From Lentisphaerae bacterium RIFOXYA12_64_32 (GTDB lineage Bacteria > Verrucomicrobiota > Lentisphaeria > Oligosphaerales > YB12-FULL-65-16): DNA of 64,000 bases. The first letter of the stretch is position 1, and each line of letters starts with the position of its first letter. Location: NCBI GenBank assembly GCA_001803235.1, contig MHBL01000037.1, forward strand, positions 1 through 64,000. The letters are read 5' to 3'. A program made the position numbers and the translations under genes. The notes under the pieces were generated by a model. The model was not told where the DNA came from. It ran no database searches and saw nothing but the letters and a program-made list of their open reading frames with translations. This document shows, piece by piece, positions 57,716 to 64,000 of this stretch.

Positions 57716-60655
57716 ATGCGCGCACGACACGCCATCGCGTTGGTCGCCATTGCCGCCTTGACCATGCCGGTCCTGCACGCCGCCGGGCCGCGGAGCATCG
57801 CGGCGGTGCGCGTTTCGACTCCGCCCACGGTCGACGGGAAACTGACCGACGCATGCTGGCAGGCCGCGGCGCCGTCGTCCGACTTCGTGCTGCTCGGCGG
57901 CAAAGGCCCGGCCAAGGAATCGACGAGCTTCGTGGTGGCGTTTGACGACACAGCGCTCTATCTCGGCATCACTTGCGCCGAGAGCCAGATGGCCAAGCTC
58001 GCCGCCACGCACACGGAGTATGGCGCGGCCATATGTGCTGACGATTGCGTCGAGGTCTTCCTTGACCCCAATCACGACCACTTCAACTACGTCCACTTCA
58101 TTGTCAATGCCAAGGGCGCCCAGTTCAACGAGTCGGGTGATGGTGCGGGTGTCGCTGCGGACTGGAACGCCGTGTGGCAGTCGGCCGCGGATTGCGGTCC
58201 TGACTCCTGGTCCGTGGAGATCGCCATTCCTTTTGCCATCCTCGGTCTTTCCGGTAAAGTGGGCGACACGTGGGGCTTGAACGTCTGCCGTGAGGAGAAG
58301 CCAGCCCGCGAACTGTCGAGTTGGTCGTCCGCCGGTGCGAAGTTCGCCGAACCGGCCGGGTTTGGGGAGGTTACGGGACTGGCCTTTGACCGTTCGGCCT
58401 ACTTCCTCACCGTAGGCGCGCAGGAGTGGGGGGCGGCGATTATGGGCGCGAACGAGGCCAAGGTCAAGGTAACCAACGATGGGGCGACTGAGCGCGATCT
58501 GGCGTTGCGTCTGACCGTGACTCCTGCCGACGGCCCGGGAACGGCGACCGAGACGTCTTTGGGCAAGCTTGGACCGGGTTCGTCACGGACGCTCGCCATC
58601 CCGTACCGGATCAGCGTCGAGGGCGGCAACTGTGTCACGGTTGAGGCCATCGACCGCTCGGCTGGCGGGCGCGTGTGTGCTGCGACGGGGCGTCGGCTGG
58701 CCGTGCCGCCAGCCGCGGAGTTCTCCATCTTCAAGTCCTTCTACCGTGACGACGTGGTTGTTCGCTACCACATCAATCTTCAGCCGGCCGATCTGGTGCG
58801 CCACCAACTCGTGTCGTCCCTGTCCGGCACCGAGCCGGGCCCTGCCAATGCCGGCGCCAGGCGGGTGGACAAGCTGGAAACCGTTGACGGCGAACTTCGG
58901 TTCGACACCGCCGCGCTGGCGCCGGGCGATTACCGCGTCCGCGCCGACCTGGTGGACGCCGGGGGCAACGCGGTCTTTGGCAAGGACCTCGAATTTCCAA
59001 TGCTGTGGCACCCCGTCGAGGGGCGGCGAGTGGATATCGATGCCGAGAACTTCATCCGGGTTGACGGGCAACGCATCTTCCCGCTGGGCATCTATGCGTC
59101 ACCCGGCAGCGACAAGGCCTTGAGCGATCTGGCAACCGCTGGTTTTACCCACTTTCTAAGCGGCGCGCTGCCGCCGGCCGCAATGAAGATCGTTTTGGAC
59201 AAGGCTGCGGAACACCAACTCATGGCCTGGATCGCGGTCTCCCACCTGCTGGACTTCTCCAAGGACGCGAAGCGTCGGCGCGAAACCTTGCGTGGTCTTG
59301 CAGCCACGGCTGGGACGCATCCTGCCATGCTCATGTGGGAGAGCATCGATGAGCCCGCGTGGGGTAAGCAGGACGCTGCTGGGCTCTATGAGGGCTACAA
59401 GTTTCTGCGGGCGGTGGATCAGAACCACCCGGTCTGGATGAACCACGCGCCCCGCAACCCGATTCTGGAGCTGGCGCATTTCAACCGCGGCGCGGACATC
59501 GCGGGGTGCGACATCTACCCTGTCCCGGAACCCCAGTCGCAGTCCAACCTGCCGAACCGGACTATCCACGTGGTGGGCGACGAGACCGACAAGTCTGTGG
59601 CCACGGTTAACAACGAGAAACCGATCATCATGGTGTTGCAGGGGTTCGGGTGGAAGGAGCTGAATGGGAAGCGCGGTGCGGCGGCCGGCGCGATCCTGCC
59701 GACGTTCGATGAATCGCGGTTCATGGCGTACGACGCGATCGTGCACGGCGCTCGCGGCATCAACTACTGGGGCACAGCCTACACGGAGAAGCCGTCCCGG
59801 TTCTACTCCGACTTGAAAGCTCTGGTCAGCGAACTGCGCGCCATGCAGTCCGTCCTGGTGGCGCCCATCGTCACCGGCGCGGCCGCGGGAAGCGTAACGT
59901 CGCCCGAGAACGCCGTACAAATGATGCGCCGCTCGTTGGGCGACCGGACGGTCGTCATTGCCATCAACACCCAGAAGCAGGAACGGCGTGCGGACTTCGC
60001 ACTGCCCGGAGTGGACACAGGATCGCTGCGTGTGCTCTTCGAAGACCGCGCGATCACGGGGGCCGACGGCAGATTCAGCGACACGTTCGGGCCGTATGCC
60101 ACACACCTCTACACCGACGATGCCACGCTCAACCCCAAGCGGCTGGATTTCTCCGCCGAGTTGGCGCAACCCCGCCGGGAGCAGCCGCCCACGCGTGTCC
60201 CGGGGGACTTGATCGTCAACGGTTCCTTCGAGGCCGAGGCGGGTGACGACAGCCTCATGGCAGACAGCTGGGCAAGCCACGCGCCGTTCATGATCCGGCT
60301 GTCCCGGGAACAGATGCATGCGGGCGCGAGCAGCCTGCAGGTCACCGGCATGGGAAAGGAGAGCACGCCGCTTGCGGTGCAGCACGGCATCTCCGACCTC
60401 AAGCCGGACGGGGCCTACATGCTCTCGGCGTGGGTGAAGACGGCTCGCCCGGATGTCGAGTTCCGCATCTACGTGGAGTGGACAGGGTGGCACAGTGCCA
60501 TATTGCCGTGGACCAAGGGGACTGGTGAGTGGCAGCACGTCCAGGTGCCGTTCAAGTCCGAGCCCTCTGCCGTGGGCACGATCTACGCCGTGGTTCAAGT
60601 CCGGGGTGACGGCACGGCCTGGTTCGACGAAGTGTCCCTGGTCGAGGCGCCGTAG
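57716..60655 (+). CDS. Secreted protein: CBM9/DOMON-like, TIM barrel, C-terminal CBM
   Basis: A 979-aa exported protein with signal AIALVAIAALTMPVLHA. Residues ~30-225 are CBM9/DOMON-like (TPPTVDGKLTDACWQAA, DDCVEVFLDPNHDHFNYVHF, WSVEIAIPFAILGLSG). About 225-430 are two beta domains. From ~440 a TIM barrel (NFIRVDGQRIFPLGIYASPG, LATAGFTHFLSGAL, HPAMLMWESIDEPAWG with a candidate acid at ~548, IIMVLQGFGWKELNG, ARGINYWGTAYTEKPSRFY). About 830-979 is a CBM-type sandwich (LIVNGSFEAEAGDDSLMADS). The ribosome site is GAGGAG, 5 nt before the ATG. Its glycan substrate is unknown. Ends 20 nt from a convergent gene. Confidence 0.83.
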   Translation: MRARHAIALVAIAALTMPVLHAAGPRSIAAVRVSTPPTVDGKLTDACWQAAAPSSDFVLLGGKGPAKESTSFVVAFDDTALYLGITCAESQMAKLAATHTEYGAAICADDCVEVFLDPNHDHFNYVHFIVNAKGAQFNESGDGAGVAADWNAVWQSAADCGPDSWSVEIAIPFAILGLSGKVGDTWGLNVCREEKPARELSSWSSAGAKFAEPAGFGEVTGLAFDRSAYFLTVGAQEWGAAIMGANEAKVKVTNDGATERDLALRLTVTPADGPGTATETSLGKLGPGSSRTLAIPYRISVEGGNCVTVEAIDRSAGGRVCAATGRRLAVPPAAEFSIFKSFYRDDVVVRYHINLQPADLVRHQLVSSLSGTEPGPANAGARRVDKLETVDGELRFDTAALAPGDYRVRADLVDAGGNAVFGKDLEFPMLWHPVEGRRVDIDAENFIRVDGQRIFPLGIYASPGSDKALSDLATAGFTHFLSGALPPAAMKIVLDKAAEHQLMAWIAVSHLLDFSKDAKRRRETLRGLAATAGTHPAMLMWESIDEPAWGKQDAAGLYEGYKFLRAVDQNHPVWMNHAPRNPILELAHFNRGADIAGCDIYPVPEPQSQSNLPNRTIHVVGDETDKSVATVNNEKPIIMVLQGFGWKELNGKRGAAAGAILPTFDESRFMAYDAIVHGARGINYWGTAYTEKPSRFYSDLKALVSELRAMQSVLVAPIVTGAAAGSVTSPENAVQMMRRSLGDRTVVIAINTQKQERRADFALPGVDTGSLRVLFEDRAITGADGRFSDTFGPYATHLYTDDATLNPKRLDFSAELAQPRREQPPTRVPGDLIVNGSFEAEAGDDSLMADSWASHAPFMIRLSREQMHAGASSLQVTGMGKESTPLAVQHGISDLKPDGAYMLSAWVKTARPDVEFRIYVEWTGWHSAILPWTKGTGEWQHVQVPFKSEPSAVGTIYAVVQVRGDGTAWFDEVSLVEAP

Positions 60656-60675
60656 TGCCGACCGAGGACAACCGC

Positions 60676-61695
60676 TTACGTGAGATTACTCCTCGGCGCG
60701 GCCTTGCAACACTCATCGACCAGTGTTCGAAGGTTCCGCCATGGCGCGTCAAGCGGTACGGCGCATTCGGGCCCGATCACGTTGATGCCGGCCGCGATCT
60801 TGGCCTTGACATCCGCGGCGATGGATTCGGGGGTGCCGGAGCGGATGACGTCGAGGTTGCTGGTTCCGCCCATCAGCGCCAAGCGTGGCCCCGCCAGTTC
60901 GCGGGCGGTTGGGGTGGGGACCTTGGAGTCGAAGTGAAAACACTCGATCCCGGTCTGGCGGATGAACGGGATCCGGTCGGCGGTGTCGCCGCAGATGTGG
61001 AGCAGAAGCGGGCAGGGTAGCCGCTCATGGAGTTCCGCGTGCAGGTCCAGCAGGAACTCGCGGTACGCCTCGGGCGAACACAAGTCGCGGGTGCAGTGGT
61101 CGCCGAGGGTCAGGGCATCGGCACCCGCTTCGATCTGGGCGTTGCCGAACGCGACCGTGACGTCCATCAACCGGCGCATGACATCCCGTACGGCGGCCGG
61201 ATCGAGAAGTGTAGCGATCAGAAACTCCTCGACCCCGAAGACGTGGTACCCCAGCGTCCACGGCCCGAAGATCTTGCCGACGACGGCCACCTCGTTACCC
61301 AGTCGCTGCTTGAGCAGGCGCAGCGCCTTGAGTGGCACGGCGCACGGCGGGCGCAGCGGCAGATCGTCGGGGATCGCGAAGTCCGGACTGAGCGTGTTGC
61401 GCAACGGCCGCCGGCCCGCTGGCATGTGGGAGACGTCACCCCAGTCGACCTCGCATCCCAGCGCCGCGGATTCGTGCCAGACGCTGAATAACGGCATGAC
61501 GTTGTCGAACCCCAGCACGGTGTGACCGGCGGCGGCCAGAGTCGCCATCTTCTCCGCATCCAGGTGCGCGTCGGGAAAGGACACCCCAACGTGCTGCATC
61601 AGGTCCGTTGTCACCACCGACGTGGCGCTGCCTACGGCCGGGCGGGGAGTCGGTTGCGCACGGATCGCGGCGAGGAAGACGTCACGCGGTTTCAT
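60676..61695 (-). CDS. URO-D fold protein (MtaA/CmuA-type methyltransferase-like)
   Basis: A 339-aa protein of the uroporphyrinogen decarboxylase superfamily. Evidence: MKPRDVFLAAIRAQPTPRPA start, AVVGKIFGPWTLGYHVFG, IEAGADALTLGDHCTRDLCSP, PLLLHICGDTADRIPFI (His and Cys of the HxCGD-type zinc site of MtaA/CmuA methyltransferases) and FHFDSKVPTPTARELAGPRLALMGG. True HemE lacks this zinc site, so a corrinoid- or demethylase-linked role is likelier than haem synthesis. AGGA lies ~10 nt before the ATG at 61695; a longer frame to 61812 crosses repeat DNA. Its paralogue lies across the 61898 element. Confidence 0.83.
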   Translation of the reverse strand: MKPRDVFLAAIRAQPTPRPAVGSATSVVTTDLMQHVGVSFPDAHLDAEKMATLAAAGHTVLGFDNVMPLFSVWHESAALGCEVDWGDVSHMPAGRRPLRNTLSPDFAIPDDLPLRPPCAVPLKALRLLKQRLGNEVAVVGKIFGPWTLGYHVFGVEEFLIATLLDPAAVRDVMRRLMDVTVAFGNAQIEAGADALTLGDHCTRDLCSPEAYREFLLDLHAELHERLPCPLLLHICGDTADRIPFIRQTGIECFHFDSKVPTPTARELAGPRLALMGGTSNLDVIRSGTPESIAADVKAKIAAGINVIGPECAVPLDAPWRNLRTLVDECCKAAPRSNLT

Positions 61696-61833
61696 GGGTG
61701 ATGGTCCTGTTGTTGCAGGCAACGTTTCTTTTGGGGGGGGGGCTTGGCTCTGAAGCGTCCGGCCTCGTCGGCGCACTCCACGCCAAGTCGACGTAACAAG
61801 ACGCCGTGGCACGCGGGTGTCGGGGGGCGGTGG

Positions 61834-61869
61834 AACGGACGAAACGGACCCAACGGACGAAACGGACCC
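61834..61869 (+). repeat. Two perfect tandem 18-bp units
   Basis: AACGGACGAAACGGACCC occurs twice in direct succession. It begins 64 nt before the left end of the MITE-like element at 61898. Confidence 0.8.
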
Positions 61870-61897
61870 GCGCTCGTTGCGGCCCTCTTGCCTCTAG

Positions 61898-62264
61898 TGC
61901 CGGCGGGCGTAAATAACGGCCTGCTGGCTTGCCAGATCTCGGATGTCCAGTCGATTCGGGACTTTCGAGGCGTACCGACGTACGTCTCGGAAGGCCCGGA
62001 GCGGCTGGTCGCCGAGAGATGGCAAGCCGAAGGGCGGGCCGCTTCGTAGAGAAGTCGGGTCAACCCAGTAATCTGGCCCAGAAGGCCTCCCTGGCAGGAC
62101 AAGACATAACAGCTATGGGCCATGGCAACCCTTCGGGCGGGCGCCCGGTCGCGATCATTCAACGGCACGATCAACAACGATATTCATATCGCCTTATGAT
62201 CGTGCCGTCGAATGCTCATCGACCATCCGCCCGGCCAACAGGCCGTTATTTACGCCCGACGGCA
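61898..62264. mobile_element. 367-bp MITE-like element with ~31-bp terminal inverted repeats
   Basis: The left end TGCCGGCGGGCGTAAATAAC plus GGCCTGCTGGC and the reverse complement of the right end (TGCCGTCGGGCGTAAATAAC plus GGCCTGTTGGC) match at 29 of 31 positions. No transposase frame lies inside. An internal hairpin ACGGCACGATCA/TGATCGTGCCGT lies near 62161-62212. It sits between two URO-D paralogues, clear of both coding regions. No clear target duplication is visible. Confidence 0.78.
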
Positions 62265-62310
62265 GTAGCCTCCCACCCACCTACCCCCCCCACACTGTCC
62301 CTTGTGGGCT

Positions 62311-63309
62311 TTACTCATTCGCCACTTCGATCATCGCCATGATGTTTTCCGGCTTGGCGTCACCGGGAGTCGCGTGTGCCGGCGACAGGATCCAGCCGCC
62401 GTCCTTTCCGACCACGGCCTTCATGCGGCGCACTTCCTTGCGCACCTGTGCGGGGGTTCCGTAGGGCAGCAGTTTCTGCGTGCTGATGCCGCCCCAGAAG
62501 CTGAGTCGGTCCCCGAACCGCCGCTTCATCACGTACGGGTTCATCACCTCCGGCTGGAACGGGTTGAAGCAGTCCAGGCCGATGTTGATGAGGTTGGGGA
62601 ACATTTCCTGGACCTTGCCGCAGGAGTGGATGGTCACGAACTTGTGCGCGCTTTTGCCGACGGAATACTGCCGTGCCAGGCGCGGCATGATGAAGCGTTC
62701 CCAGAGTTTGCGGCCCATGAGCAGACCGCGCTGCGAGCCCCAGTCGTCGCCGAAGTGTATGGCGTCGATATCGTACTTCACCGCCTGCTCGACGAGGGCG
62801 ACGTTGTAGTCACAGATGCGGTCGAGAAGTTCGTCGACGAACGCGGGGGCCTCGAGCATATCCATGAACAGGTTTTCCATGCCGCGCAGGGTCCAGGCGC
62901 GTTCAAAGAGCGAAAAACCGATGCCGTACTGCACGAACTTGTCCTTCCCCGCGGCGCAGCGTTCCGCAAAGCCGGTGAACTTTGCTGTGTCGCGTGGGTT
63001 CGGAAGCTCCAGCGTGTCGAGGTTGCGCTCCGGAATGATACAGTTGGAGACGACCCCGATGTCCTTGTCGATGCTCTTGTCCCATTGGACTCCGAATTCG
63101 TCCTGCCACACGGTGTCGCTGACTTGCTTCTGCCGGGGGCCGGGGGTGGCGGCGACGCCGTGAATGTCATTGTGGATGAGCGTCAGGAAACCGTCACCGT
63201 AGCGCGCCTTCATGGCGGCGTGGGCTTTCTGGGTGAAGCCGATGCAGTACGGGGTCCGGTCCGGTTGCTGATGCTTGAGAGCTGCGGTTACGCGTTCTTT
63301 GCTGGTCAT
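62311..63309 (-). CDS. URO-D fold protein (uroporphyrinogen decarboxylase family)
   Basis: A 332-aa protein: MTSKERVTAALKHQQPDRTP is the standard URO-D-superfamily start. Later are AKFTGFAERCAAGKDKFVQY, LLDRICDYNVALVEQAVKYD, DAIHFGDDWGSQRGLLMG, HKFVTIHSCGKVQEMFPNLI (HSCGxV zinc-site region) and WGGISTQKLLPYGTPAQV, GWILSPAHATPGDAKPENI. The H-S-C-G motif marks the methyltransferase-like branch rather than HemE. CGGAGAA lies upstream of the ATG at 63309. Such genes are often scattered among glycan genes in this group. It may form a unit with the partial gene upstream (67-nt gap). Confidence 0.85.
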   Translation of the reverse strand: MTSKERVTAALKHQQPDRTPYCIGFTQKAHAAMKARYGDGFLTLIHNDIHGVAATPGPRQKQVSDTVWQDEFGVQWDKSIDKDIGVVSNCIIPERNLDTLELPNPRDTAKFTGFAERCAAGKDKFVQYGIGFSLFERAWTLRGMENLFMDMLEAPAFVDELLDRICDYNVALVEQAVKYDIDAIHFGDDWGSQRGLLMGRKLWERFIMPRLARQYSVGKSAHKFVTIHSCGKVQEMFPNLINIGLDCFNPFQPEVMNPYVMKRRFGDRLSFWGGISTQKLLPYGTPAQVRKEVRRMKAVVGKDGGWILSPAHATPGDAKPENIMAMIEVANE

Positions 63310-63375
63310 TTGGGGTGTTCTCCGGGTGGGTGGGGTAAATGCATGGGACCGAGGGGACCCATGAGACCAATGGGA

Positions 63376-64000
63376 CTAGGGAGCTTGTGCGGTGACTACG
63401 AGCATGCGGTAGCCGCGGCCGGGGACCTGCAGTTGCACGGTGTCCTGGCTGACGGGCACGGGCGTCTTATCCGGCCAGCTCACAACGTGCCCCAGCGGCA
63501 GGCCGAGTCGCTGGGTGCTGATGCGGACGTCGCCGGTCTGGTCGGCGCGGCCGGTGTTGCCGACGATGAGCAGGGCGCGGTTGTCGGTGCGCTTGTAGGC
63601 GCTGACGTAGACGTCGGGCATGGCGGTCGTGGCCGGCGGCACGGTGTCGAAGTACGCGAGGAATTCCGCGTCGACATACCCGAACTCGTCGAGTGCGGCC
63701 AGGGCCTGGTTCATGACTTCCGTGTTGCACCAGATCGGCCAGGGGCTGACGTCGTGCAGCATCAGGATGGCCATCAGGCCGCGCGTCGGCTCGACCTGCT
63801 TCGCGTACTCGCCGCGGAACTCGGGCAGGAAGTACGGCAGGATGCCCCACTGCCGACCCATGTACTCGGCGCGGAACGAGTCCAGCGGCAGCACGTCGGG
63901 ATAGTGGTCCTGAACGCGGTCGCGGAAGTGCTCGCCGTCGAGGTACGAGTCGTCGTAGGCGAGGATGGGGATGGTGACCTTGCCGGACATGTGCGCCATG
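63376..64000 (-). CDS. C-terminal part of a glycoside-hydrolase-like protein (truncated by window edge)
   Basis: At least 208 residues; the frame runs off the window, and the Met at 63999 need not be the start. Content: GKVTIPILAYDDSYLDGEHF, MGRQWGILPYFLPEFRGEYA, LMAILMLHDVSPWPIWCNTE and MNQALAALDEFGYVDAEFLA, the end of a TIM-barrel-like domain, then a C-terminal beta-sandwich (DVYVSAYKRTDNRALLIVGN, DQTGDVRISTQRLGLPLG, VQLQVPGRGYRMLVVT). This matches the end of large exported proteins of DUF4091/DUF6067 type common in Lentisphaerota-like genomes; the match is by memory. Confidence 0.7.
   Translation of the reverse strand, partial: MAHMSGKVTIPILAYDDSYLDGEHFRDRVQDHYPDVLPLDSFRAEYMGRQWGILPYFLPEFRGEYAKQVEPTRGLMAILMLHDVSPWPIWCNTEVMNQALAALDEFGYVDAEFLAYFDTVPPATTAMPDVYVSAYKRTDNRALLIVGNTGRADQTGDVRISTQRLGLPLGHVVSWPDKTPVPVSQDTVQLQVPGRGYRMLVVTAQAP

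Noticed and set aside
61744-62342. Short frames inside and around the 367-bp element
   Set aside because: None has a start signal or resembles a transposase; the region is explained by terminal repeats and hairpins.
1-64000. CRISPR array, rRNA operon, prophage or integrase island
   Set aside because: No regularly spaced direct repeats with spacers, no rRNA-like stretch, no integrase or phage structural gene was found on either strand.

Overview
The window is about 64 kb of high-GC bacterial chromosome and looks like a metagenome-derived member of the PVC superphylum or a close relative (Lentisphaerota/Kiritimatiellota/Planctomycetota-like, possibly Hydrogenedentota). The evidence is two prepilin-like proteins with [14 protein letters not shown] leaders and a C-terminal H-x9-DG motif, many large secreted polysaccharide-active proteins with fused LamG, CBM9-like or FG-GAP modules, a one-gate sulfatase, URO-D-fold and Gfo/Idh/MocA accessory enzymes, and no SusC/SusD pair. 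The phylum is inferred; no rRNA gene is present.

Layout. 0.5-9 kb: a small Lys-rich protein, a 1303-aa GH-A-like secreted enzyme, a membrane-anchored winged-helix-like protein and a parallel beta-helix carbohydrate-active protein. 9-11 kb: a zeta-toxin/antitoxin pair behind a consensus promoter, then an MFS transporter. 11.5-22 kb: a prepilin, a heparinase-like protein with a beta-propeller, sulfatase + aldo/keto reductase, a Gfo/Idh/MocA oxidoreductase and a NIF3-family protein. 22-28 kb: a decayed surface-protein fragment, a frameshifted U32 peptidase, a second prepilin and a BrnT/BrnA-like toxin-antitoxin pair. 28-41 kb, all minus except one lipoprotein: a GH20/GH67-like protein with DUF362, an EamA permease, small envelope proteins, then a SMP-30 lactonase operon with an unusual ABC importer (binding-protein-permease fusion plus a permease carrying a ~380-residue extracytoplasmic insert). 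41-44 kb: a polysaccharide deacetylase, tRNA-Val, a coiled-coil pair and tRNA-Cys. 44.5-46 kb: a GH32/43-like propeller protein. 46.3-53.6 kb: a complete trp operon, trpL-E-G-D-C-F-B-A. 53.8-64 kb: an amidohydrolase, an AraC remnant, a GH29 fucosidase, a 979-aa CBM9/TIM-barrel protein, two URO-D-fold proteins and the C-terminus of another large enzyme.

The best regulatory find is upstream of trpE: a 22-codon leader with four Trp codons (three clustered), an intrinsic terminator with a T run, and a competing 9-bp antiterminator pairing. This is a full ribosome-mediated attenuator. The best architecture is the ABC importer with its four-fold repeated extracytoplasmic insert.

The intergenic DNA is full of small repeats. 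There are three families of ~115-150 bp elements (two with terminal inverted repeats), a 367-bp MITE-like element with ~31-bp ends, compact palindromes with a conserved tail and compensatory stem changes (some inside an open reading frame), a perfect 25-bp inverted repeat, and GATGA-rich microsatellites that lengthen the gaps inside the trp operon. Gene remnants (FAD oxidoreductase, AraC, surface protein, U32 frameshift) agree with an expanding, repeat-rich genome. Most carbohydrate genes have no close partners and appear as short operons, which suggests scavenging of sulfated, fucose- and uronate-containing glycans; that is inference.
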